DNA of 64,000 bases from Tretioscincus oriximinensis (taxonomy: Eukaryota; Chordata; Lepidosauria; Squamata; Gymnophthalmidae), in contig JAJVDF010000418.1 in the NCBI GenBank assembly GCA_022410635.1, forward strand, positions 430,854-494,853. Reading direction: 5' to 3'. This document shows, in pieces, positions 56,068-64,000 of the stretch. The notes beneath the pieces were generated by a model, which saw only the letters and a list, made by a program, of their open reading frames with translations, ran no database searches and was not told the DNA's origin. Within the stretch, counting starts at the first letter, position 1. Each line of letters opens with the position of its first letter. The position numbers were made by a program, and so were the translations under genes.

Positions 56068-59000
56068 CTGGGAGAAGGAAACATGAAAAACTGAATTATT
56101 ACACTTGATTTTTGTAAGCAACAACATAATTGGAACTTTTAAAAAAAAGTCTATTAAAAACCGATTTGTTGCTCTCGTCATGGAAGGGCCGTCTGTGTCA
56201 AAGACAATATTGCCTCTAGATTTGTAAGCAAATTTGCCTAAACAGCCAATTGCCTTCTGTGCAGTTGTACAAACTGCTTGGATAAAGAGCTCTTTGTAAA
56301 ACTTCACCGTTCAGAACCTTTAGGAAAAGCTTTANGCATAAGAAGCTTTTCTCCGTAATCAAGATTTTGCTTTGCAAGAGGTAAGTTGACTGTTCTGAAA
56401 ATGCGTTGCTGCCACGTTCTCCCTTTGCCTATGTTACGCCGTTTCACAGAGTTCCAAATTCTTTAGAAAACGAAATGAGGCTGCAACCAGCGTCTCATCG
56501 TAAGACCGAAAGAAGAGCCACCTGCCTTTTATACCCTGCCCTTCTCACCCACTCAGAGCAGCCTGCAAGATCAATGTTCACCCGAAGGCTTACATCTATT
56601 CTTCCCCACCAGATTAGTGGTGGTGCTCGTGAAACTCAGATTTCAAATCTACTTTCTTTCAAATAACTGAGCTGGTTGAAGCCGAGGCCAGTAGGGGGCG
56701 CTCGCCCCTCGCATAACCACCTAGTCCGGCATCCTGCCTCCTCACAAGAAGACCACAGCAGAATCTTTGCAAATGGCTTCCCAATTCTCTGGGTATCCAT
56801 CAAGGCAAGGCAGCTCGTTCTCTGGGTGAAAAAGCAACGTCTCTTGCGCATCAGCTTCATGGAGTGTCCCCTGGCTCTAGCACTCAGAACTTTCCCTTCC
56901 ACTTTATGTAAAATAAGCTGTTCCCTGGTCGGCCACCCAGCTGACCCACTTCTGAGTGGAGCTTTGCTGTACCTCTCCCTCTACCTCTTGTTCCTCTTCG
57001 CCGCTGCTTTCCTCGGCTGGCCGGGACTTCGCAGTTGCCGCCTTCACCTCCTGCTGCTTCTTCGCCAGCACCGCAATGGCTTCACGCACTGCTTCCCCGT
57101 CTCCCCGCTGGCACTGGCGGAAGAACAGGCACAGCTGCCGGCTGATCTGTTACGTGGGAAGGAGGTTAATTCCCATGGAGTGACCAGCCCAAGACCTTTC
57201 CCAGGCTAAGCGCAGCAGCAATGCCCAGTTTAGAATTGGCGCTGAAATCATTTTTCCCTTCCGGACCCCTTAGACCACCTGCAGTTTTCCAAATGGGGAA
57301 GGAAAGCTTGTTTATCGCTACAACCGCAGTCAAACAATACTAATAAAACCACAGGAAAGTTAAAAATGGGAGCTGTAGAGAAAACACATTTCTATTTAAG
57401 TGATCTAATACGGCTAGGATTGTTTTATGAATTGCATTATGGCCCAAGTGCTGCTCTGGAAACAAGCCCGCATGATCCAAGATTTCTCATAAGTCAGGAA
57501 ATAAAGGATTAAGAATGTGGTCTGTTAGGACAGTTGGCTGTTTTACTTGTTAAAAGATCCCCAGTGTTGGAATGTATGAAATAGGGAACAACGTGTCTTG
57601 ATAAAGTTGGGGACATTCTAGAAGGGACCTAGATTGATTCTCATTGGCTGAGGAAGGGCACAGCCCCATATAAAAGGACAGTATACTGGACAGTTCGGTG
57701 CTCTGGTTCCAATTCAGTTTTCAGCCACAAAGTTGAATAGTAAACCATTTTCTCAACCCATAGATTGACTGCATGGTTATTCTGAAATGATTGCAGGCTT
57801 CACAAAGGCTTAGTTGGGGTCATTTTAGCTAATGGACTGTCAGCATGCATTGGCTCCAATTATTGGAATGTGGGTGTGGCGGCATCTGAAAGACCATATT
57901 TCTGGTCTGACTAATCCATTCAAATGTTTATTCATGCACCTGAACAACCAAAGCTTTCCCCATTCTTGCACAAAAATTACTATCTTTGACGGAGGAAACA
58001 GATTCCTTCCATACCAACACCTTCTTCTCCAACTTGTGTGACTGAGATGCGAGAACTAGCTTTGCAGCTAGTGCCCACTTGCCCTTCCCTTTAAAAACAT
58101 TTTCTTAATAACAAAATTCTAAGAGTATTTGCCCAAAACGAACGCCAGCAACCATTTCCTTCTCTTGCAGACAAAAAAGGAACTTGGAAGACAATGGGGA
58201 AAGACGATATACACTCAATGTGACTGGGACATACAAGTAGTAGAGTATCTCAAATTGTAAAGCTGTGGGTTAAAATGCCGTTTTTGGAAGAAAAGACTAA
58301 TCAGAGCTTCTGAATTCTGGCTATTTCAACTAAAACAATCACTTGAAAATTCTCGACGAAGGCATCAAACGTTCGTTTTTCTTCCAACAGACGCTTGACA
58401 AGAGTACGTAATGTTCCCCATTGTTGGTCAGATTCTGTAGCTGAGCAGGGATCTGAACATGCGCCTGCCACACTGAACCGCAGTCCTCCAGCTAGCCGCT
58501 ACATCCTGCTCCTTCTCAAGTGACTGCATTAAACGGCTCCTTAAGAAGCAAGAGTGCATTTTTTCAATTGCTACAGGAAACGCATTAGGTAGCCTGCCAA
58601 TCTCCCAAGTTACCAGTTTTAAGGCAGAATTTCCTGCCCTGGAGATTTAAAAAACCAAGGCCAGACCCCTTGCCTCTCTTTGTTATACTACCCTCTGCAG
58701 TGCAAAAGCTGAAAAGCAGAATTCAGAAACATTTGGATCCACTAATAGAGATTTAGCATTTTCTTCTCCACTATTGAATATTTATGAAATCCAAGAGCAT
58801 GGACCAAGACTGCCCCCTAGTGGTAAATTGGATGTTTTCAGCATAAACAGATTAGCAATGATAAAAGCCATAGCTTTGTTTCATCTCTACAGTCATGACT
58901 CTTAGGATGCATCCACATCTTTTCTTCATGCTTTCCCCATGTTAATTTGTTGCGATTGCCACACAGTTCAGTGCGCAAGGAAAGCATAAAAAACCCCACT

Positions 59001-62000
59001 TTGTGCTATATAAAAACACCAGGGAAAAGCACCATTTATATTGCTTTCCCCATTCAATGCACAGCACCATCTTCGTCGGAACCTGCATGCATGTTGGGCT
59101 ACTAAAAAGTGAGATTGTGCATACACGAAGGACACCAACCATGCACATCCACGTATTTTGTGCTGAAGAAATATATGGAAGTGCATCTGGGCAGCAAAGT
59201 GCTCGTCTTATTAACCGTTTGTTACATACTGCTTGCTTATGGTGTGATCGTAGCTGCACCCTTTACATAGATGAATTTATGGCATCCTGATATAATAGGC
59301 ATCTTTTGAATGAGGATTTGTTCTGAGATCCTGTCTCACCAGAGAAACCACAAGCAGAGAGTGGAAAAATACGGATGTTTTTTCTCCCTTTCCCAAAATA
59401 TGAGAACCAGGGATCACTCAATAAAACTAAATTCTGGATTAATCAAAAGGGCTTTTTAAATACAATGCATTGATGAATTCTGGGATTTATTACTCGCATG
59501 AAATGTGCATTGGATACCATTTTGAATCGCTTCATAAAAGGGCTTATACCCATTCACAGAAGTCAGCACTTACCAATCTGATACTATAAGCCCAGGTAAC
59601 AATGCTGGGTAATCTGTCTCTAAAGACTACCTGCTGGGAGCTAGGAAGAAGAAGAAGAAGAACTGGGTTCTTATACCCCGCTTCTTCTCACCTTCCAAAG
59701 GGACTCATAGCGGCTTACAAGGATATATTTTGCCCGAAGGCTGACATTCTATCTTCCCCACCAGGCTCTGGTGGTTCCCATGTATCTACTTGCATTCAGT
59801 TGCAATTTCTTGCAGTTCCTGCTTTCGAATAGCTGGGTTGGCTAGAGCTACAGGCTAGTGGAAGGGGCTCACCCCTCCCCATGTCCCACACAGGGCTGCA
59901 AAACCCCATCGCCCAGGCGAGAGACGCATTCCTAAGCGCCTGAGCTATCCGAGCTATTCATGCCCTGTTGTTAAGCTTCCCTGTCCATGTATCATGTATG
60001 AGAGCAAGACTATTAGAGTAAATGGGCCACAGGTCCAATCCAGTGGGGCACTTATGGTAGGGTTACCCCATAAAAAAGGATAGAAATTTGCAGCTTTAAT
60101 GGCTATGGAAGACAGGAATTTCCACAAAGTATAATGCCTGAAGCATCTGGGGGAGAAAATCACTTTTTCACACACACCAAAGCTGCAAACTACTACCCAG
60201 TTTTTATATGTTCACCTTCGCCTATGGTCTTATATTTATAAGAAGCAAGGCTCCCTGCAACCTATTTGCTTCCAAGGAAGCTGAAAACCCAATCCTTATT
60301 GCACAATCCTTAATGCATGGTACTATTGTTTTTTAACATGTTAATTATTAACCGCCCTGAGACCTTCGGGTAGAGGCAGTATAGAAATGCAAATAAATAA
60401 ATAAGTATCTGATATCAAATCCCTTTAGGAGCACTAGCTAATGATAATAAAAGACTTGGATTCAGCATCTTCTCAAATGATACATGGCTTGAATAACCAA
60501 TTCCTTCTTGGCATATCTCAGAGGGAGGGGGGAAGAGCAGGCCTGGGCAGGGGCGTGGCTTCCTGGTTCCCTGTTTGGGAGGGAGTGTGGCTGGAGGAGC
60601 AGCCAATGGGGCCTCGAGTACCCGGCTGGTCAGAAAATAAAAGAGAAGCTGACCAGGGCTAGAGGCCTTTCTATCAAGTGAGACTTGTGGTGTAGCAAGT
60701 GGACAGAGGGGTCNGCTTCTGATCTGCCTCAGAGGGAGGGGGTGGAAGTGTANGGTNGCCTGGAGGAGTCAAAGTGGAGGCTTGACTTGGGGCTGGAACA
60801 AGTAAAGTGACACAGGGCCTGTCTCTTTAAGTACCTGGAAACTAATGTTGCTCTTGCTTTGTGTGTGTGCTTGAGTCAGGCTTACTTGATAAAAGCCGAA
60901 GCTTTATTATTCTAATCTTTCTTCTATTCCTTGTTTGTAAATAATAAACTTGTTATTTGTTGCAGTTCAAGCATCTCTCTCTTTCTTTATTTCTGTAACA
61001 ACAATAAATAAGCAGCTACTGGTGGGGGCTGTGAATAAAGCCTCAACCGTGAGGTAAACTCTGAGGCCTTGTGTAGGCCGGAGGATAGTACTGTTGCTCC
61101 AAGCAGTCGTGGGTGCTGGCTTGGGCAACAGGGTGGATATTGTGGCACCCCTGACTGTGAGGGTCATCGAATAGTAGGGTCCTCNNGTAGGGGTCNCCAC
61201 AGGCATCAAAACCTTTTTCTCCCAAAACATGCAACACGCATCCTAAAATGACAAACTGGAATCTGAAATAAGTGGGAGGAAGAAAGAGCTTTGAATTGTT
61301 CTCTCTTTGTGGTCAAGCTTTATACCTGAGGTAAGCTTCCATCTTCCACCATGGTGTCAAATTCATTGTTCAACAATTCAGCAAGGAAATCTTCTATCTC
61401 CTCTGGCTCTAAATCAGCTTAAGAGAAGAAAGGTAAGGAATCAAACACTGTACAATAGGAAAATATTATTCCAAAGATACTCATGCCCCTTCTCCCCCAA
61501 AATGCCAAAAGCACATAAAGACATCCCTTGATTACAGCTTCTGTTAACCTTGCCTTTAAGCTACCCTGACAGGAGCTNGGAGGCAAATAGCAGCTGGAAG
61601 ACCGCAAGTTCTCAACTTCCCAACCAAAGAGGAAAAGATTTTGGGTTTTGGATCATTTCACCTCCCAGTGAATCTGAAATTACTATGATCTAAACCTTAG
61701 AACCCGTTTACTTAACATAATCACTAGATCCAGTACTCGGACGAGGTAAAATAATTTTTGTCTTAGAAGGAAATTGTGTCAGGCTTCTGTCTATCTATCT
61801 CTATCTCTTCCTATCCTACATCCAAAGTTTTGAGCACAGGTCTTGGAAAAATCATCACAGAAACTGATAAAACGAGTTGCCTAAAACAGTGATAGTGCCT
61901 GCATTGGGAGACGCCAAGGTGAATGTTGCCACTGATGGCAGAAAGAGGCACCCAGACAGAAAGTGATTCAGCTCTGAAGTGTTTATTCAGCTCTTAGTGC

Positions 62001-63186
62001 AACATGAGTTCGGTCTGCAGTGGCTGTCCTTTGGCAGAGGAGCTCCTTATATACTGTACACTGGCCAATCACTGCAGCCAATACTTCCCACTGAAAAATC
62101 ATGCATCTAAGTACATTTCTTGCAAAGGCAAGGTTTCCCTCCAAAATCCCAGGGCAAAATGCAAATAAACCAAGTTCAAATAAAGTTCAATCTTCTCTAC
62201 ATAAGGGAACCTATAACAGTAGAACCTATAACAGTAAAAACATTAAACTATATATATATATATATACACACATGTTACACATGTCAGATGATAGAGGTGC
62301 GTCTATCATCATCGTTGTATTCTTTTAGAAGGTCCTTGAAGACACCTCTTTTGCCTGGCCTTTGGCTGAAGAAATGCCATCTCTATCCCTACTTTTAATA
62401 TTGTTTTATACTTTTTTAATTTTTGTATTGATGTTTTACTGTTTTTGCCGCCCTGAGACCTTCGGGTATAGGGCGGGGTATAAGTATAAATAAATAAATA
62501 AAATAAATAAATATACTTATGACAATAAGTGTGTCCAGACTATGCAGTTATGTGGTATATTTAAACCTTTCACTCTATCCTACAGCATCCTACATCCTCA
62601 GCAGCCTCCCATCAAATATAAACCAGGCATAGTACAGCCTCCCTTCCAGCTTCTGACAACTGGGTCTGGTCAGGCTAAATGCTTTGATTCCACTATTCCA
62701 AGGCCATTCCAGTTAAAAATCTTTGCAATTTTCAAAGTAATCCCAAGCATTAAAATTTAGTATGACTGTGATTATTGTGATATTAGTTAAAATCAAATTA
62801 CCAGGCTAATATGCTTGTTTTTGTTTGCCACTAATTAATACGCTTTTCCCAGTTTAGCCTGGTTTGCACCAGTCACTAGTGGTGCAAAATGAAATCAGAC
62901 TCACCATCTCGTGCCCTACATAATCCAGACCTGGATCAAACTAAGAAGCTTTATTTCTTACAAGCTCTCAGTAATACTCCTCTCCTAAAACATAGACCGA
63001 ACTTCCTCAGCTATTCTCAGAATGTAGTAGCAGATTAAAGAATAAGATCTCTGCAACCCAGAAAGATGGCATTTGATTCTGTTATAGTACTTTACCATTG
63101 CTTTGAAAGTACTGTTCCACGGCCTCCGTCATCCATTCAGCTTTCTCTTGGCTGTAGGCCCCTCCAAAGCCATGTTCAACTGCAAT
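55954..63186 (-). CDS. TSR2: TSR2, pre-rRNA processing protein (4 exons, first exon outside window)
   Basis: TSR2 is the eS26 (RPS26) chaperone that delivers this protein to pre-40S ribosomal subunits and is required for 20S pre-rRNA processing. Four - strand exons join in phase (63096-63186, 61326-61417, 56973-57146, 55954-56067). They encode an [20 protein letters not shown] block, [20 protein letters not shown] with [29 protein letters not shown], an acidic glutamate-rich stretch and a C-terminal [11 protein letters not shown]. The block order and the DGWT-basic ending match TSR2. Human exon 1 (about 27 residues) has no counterpart before 64000, so it lies beyond the right edge. The gene is convergent with FGD1, as in human. 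Confidence 0.93.
56528..56706 (-). mobile_element. SINE (family B), head missing, with CTCF-consensus motif
   Basis: TATACCCTGCCCTTCTCACC, CCCACCAGATTAGTGGTGGT, GGCCAGTAGGGGGCGCTCGC. It is truncated where the CR1 relic begins. In the TSR2 intron before the last exon. Confidence 0.8.
56688..56701 (+). promoter_or_regulatory. CTCF-like motif in SINE
   Basis: CCAGTAGGGGGCGC fits every position of CCASYAGRKGGCRS. Confidence 0.5.
56720..56930 (-). mobile_element. Decayed CR1 3' fragment
   Basis: CCTAGTCCGGCATCCTGCCT and TCTCTGGGTGAAAAAGCAAC, CATGGAGTGTCCCCTGGCTC match the CR1 3' region. It abuts TSR2 exon 4. Confidence 0.7.
56973..57146 (-). CDS. TSR2: TSR2 exon 4 (donor site ambiguous)
   Basis: Acceptor ACGTAACAG on the - strand. 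It encodes [20 protein letters not shown], a Lys/Gln/Ala-rich helix and an acidic run [14 protein letters not shown]. Two in-frame donors are possible: GAG followed by GTACAG (exon edge 56973) or GAG followed by GTAGAG (edge 56985). Both keep exon 5 in frame, so they differ by four residues. Confidence 0.88.
57520..57800 (+). mobile_element. Possible solo LTR
   Basis: TGTTAGGACAGTTGG near the left, a TATAAAA at 57669-57675 preceded by CATTGGC-type sequence, and an end near TGATTGCA. It has promoter-like order but no proven terminal repeats or target duplication. Confidence 0.3.
57801..59650. other. TSR2 intron sequence
   Basis: Part of the large intron between TSR2 exons 3 and 4. No repeat recognised apart from the CTCF-like site at 58810. 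A 95-codon frame at 59003-59290 has no known domain. Confidence 0.35.
58810..58823 (-). promoter_or_regulatory. CTCF-like motif
   Basis: The - strand reads CCACTAGGGGGCAG, matching CCASYAGRKGGCRS at every position and close to the strongest mammalian CTCF sites. It is not inside a repeat I recognise. Confidence 0.6.
59651..59960 (-). mobile_element. tRNA-headed SINE (family B)
   Basis: AGAAGAAGAAGAACTGGGTT, TTATACCCCGCTTCTTCTCA, CCCCACCAGGCTCTGGTGGT, GAATAGCTGGGTTGGCTAGA and a head ending CTGAGCTATCCGAGCTATT. Complete. Confidence 0.85.
60350..60405 (+). mobile_element. SINE family A tail fragment
   Basis: CCGCCCTGAGACCTTCGGGT followed by AAATAAATAAATA. Confidence 0.6.
60480..61010 (+). mobile_element. 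Possible LTR-type element
   Basis: AGCCAATGGGG (CCAAT-like), AAAATAAAAGAGAAGC (TATA-like) and AATAATAAACTTGTTATTTG (poly(A)-like) occur in the order of an LTR. No terminal duplication was verified. Several Ns at 60714-60757. Confidence 0.3.
61326..61417 (-). CDS. TSR2: TSR2 exon 3
   Basis: Acceptor CTCTTAAG and donor GTATAA on the - strand. It completes an alanine codon and encodes [20 protein letters not shown] and [10 protein letters not shown], ending in phase 0. The [13 protein letters not shown] motif is diagnostic for TSR2. Confidence 0.95.
61905..62115 (-). mobile_element. Probable solo LTR
   Basis: Read on -, GATTGGCC (CCAAT region), GTATATAAGG (TATA box near 62050), AGCTGAATAAACACTTC (poly(A) signal, near 61980) and a TCTGGGTGCCTCTTTC end. 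The order and spacing fit a retroviral-type LTR. No internal genes are present. Confidence 0.5.
62245..62280. repeat. TA/CA microsatellite
   Basis: TATATATATATATATATACA followed by CACATG. Confidence 0.8.
62431..62515 (+). mobile_element. SINE family A tail fragment
   Basis: TTGCCGCCCTGAGACCTTCG, GGGCGGGGTATAAG and an AAAT/AAATA microsatellite. Confidence 0.7.
63096..63186 (-). CDS. TSR2: TSR2 exon 2
   Basis: Read on the - strand, acceptor TTGATGCAG precedes ATTGCAG and donor GTAAAG follows CAATG. It encodes [20 protein letters not shown] and [10 protein letters not shown] plus one base of the next codon. This is the most conserved TSR2 segment. Confidence 0.95.
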
Positions 63187-63261
63187 CTGCATCAAAAAGG
63201 AAAGTCCACATTAATAAAAATTAACCAGGCAGTTGCATAGCCACCAGGTTCGTGTAGGGAA

Positions 63262-63378
63262 TTTTCTGGTGCGGAATCTCTCCCCAGGGCTGGAAGTGAC
63301 ATCACTCCGGATGCTGTTCCCCAAAATGACATCACCTTTCCGGAAGAAGGGGCCAGAAGTGACACGAATCATGCAGTC
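63262..63378. mobile_element. Fragment of the 51231-type hAT MITE
   Basis: GAATTTTCTGGTGCGGAATC, GGCTGGAAGTGACATCACTC and GGGGCCAGAAGTGAC match the interior of the element at 51231-51556. Ends not preserved. In the TSR2 intron upstream of exon 2. Confidence 0.6.
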
Positions 63379-63399
63379 GCTAAGGAAACGGTCTCTCGC

Positions 63400-63645
63400 C
63401 TGGGAGATGGGGTTTCGAAGCCCTGTGTCAGACGTGGGGAGGGGTGAGCACCTTCTACTAGCCCGTAGCCTATAGCCAACCCAGCTATTCGAAAGCAGGA
63501 ATTGCAAGATGTTGCAACTGACTGCAAGTAGATAAATGGGAACCACCACAGCCTGGTGAGGAAGATAGAATGTCAGCCTTTGAGTGAAAAATACTCTTGT
63601 AAGCCCCTTTGGGTGAGAAAAGCAGGGTATAAAAAGCCAGTTCTT
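63400..63645 (+). mobile_element. tRNA-headed SINE (family B)
   Basis: GGTTTCGAAGCCCTGTGTCA, GGGGAGGGGTGAGCACCTTC, CCAACCCAGCTATTCGAAAG, CCTGGTGAGGAAGATAGAAT, CCCTTTGGGTGAGAAAAGCA. Followed by a pyrimidine tract to 63702. Confidence 0.85.
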
Positions 63646-63702
63646 CTTTCTTCTCTACTTTCTTTCTTTCTTTTTCTTTTCCTTCTTCTTTTCCTTCTTC
63701 AG
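63646..63702. repeat. CTTT microsatellite at SINE tail
   Basis: CTTTCTTTCTTTCTTTTTCT and CCTTCTTC units. Confidence 0.8.
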
Positions 63703-63969
63703 TCTGGCATATTTCTCATACATTCTCATATAGGAATTTGTGCTTTGTATGAGAATGGAAATTCTCATAAAAGATATGAGAGTCCCAACCCTTCCAGACT
63801 CACAGTTACTATGGCAAAAAGCTTCATAAGGATGTAGAACAGATGACACTTTCAGACTGGCAGGTAGGACCGTATTTAGGCAAAATACAGCTACCGGTTT
63901 TACTAAGAAGATACTAATATTTTATATTGTTTTTATTATTATAAAACCCAAAGTAGCTGAGGGAAGAGG

Positions 63970-64000
63970 GGGAGTAAAATAAATAAATAAATAAATAAAT
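63970..64000. repeat. AAAT microsatellite at window edge
   Basis: AAATAAATAAATAAATAAAT runs to the end. It may be the tail of a family A SINE cut by the window. Confidence 0.8.

Noticed and set aside
56676..57209. 177-codon frame on + opposite TSR2 exon 4
   Set aside because: It is antisense to the GC-rich TSR2 exon and crosses SINE and CR1 fragments; no domain.

Overview
This is vertebrate nuclear DNA. The dense mixture of CR1 retrotransposon fragments, truncated L1 copies, two families of tRNA-headed SINE, hAT-type and mariner-like MITEs and AAAT microsatellites points to a squamate reptile (lizard, possibly a gecko). I cannot name the species from the sequence. Single N bases are scattered throughout and are assembly uncertainties.

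The right half holds two protein-coding genes arranged tail to tail. FGD1 (a faciogenital dysplasia-type Cdc42 guanine nucleotide exchange factor) is on the + strand. Seventeen exons from 32492 to 52768 form a phase-consistent reading frame of about 838 residues: proline-rich region, DH, PH, FYVE and second PH domains, ending at the stop codon. The first exon, with the start codon, was not found and lies to the left, either unrecognised in the window or outside it. TSR2 (a pre-rRNA processing factor and chaperone of ribosomal protein eS26) is on the - strand. Four exons between 63186 and 55954 encode the conserved core and the C-terminus; its first exon lies beyond the right edge. The FGD1-TSR2 tail-to-tail neighbourhood is the same as on the human X chromosome, which supports both names.

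The left half (1-32491) contains no exon I can recognise. It is FGD1 intron 1 and/or upstream intergenic DNA, made of repeats: a CR1 with a long reverse-transcriptase frame inside a SINE (about 411-2410), a SINE inside a CR1 (about 6640-7150), an L1 fragment inside a terminal-inverted-repeat DNA element (about 10562-11590), a 203-bp hAT MITE with a perfect 8-bp target duplication (16164-16366), CR1 copies at about 20908 and 24118, and a 2.2-kb L1 inside another CR1 with a perfect 16-bp target duplication (27214-29427).

The observations most worth checking are: CTCF-consensus motifs inside one SINE family and beside it; a large inverted repeat in the presumed FGD1 3' UTR; a TSR2 stop codon that overlaps its likely poly(A) signal; a hAT MITE carrying a perfect CRE palindrome in an FGD1 intron; and several nested insertions with readable target duplications. 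I found no bacterial-type system, CRISPR array, operon or novel gene cluster. The window looks like an ordinary, repeat-rich vertebrate locus.
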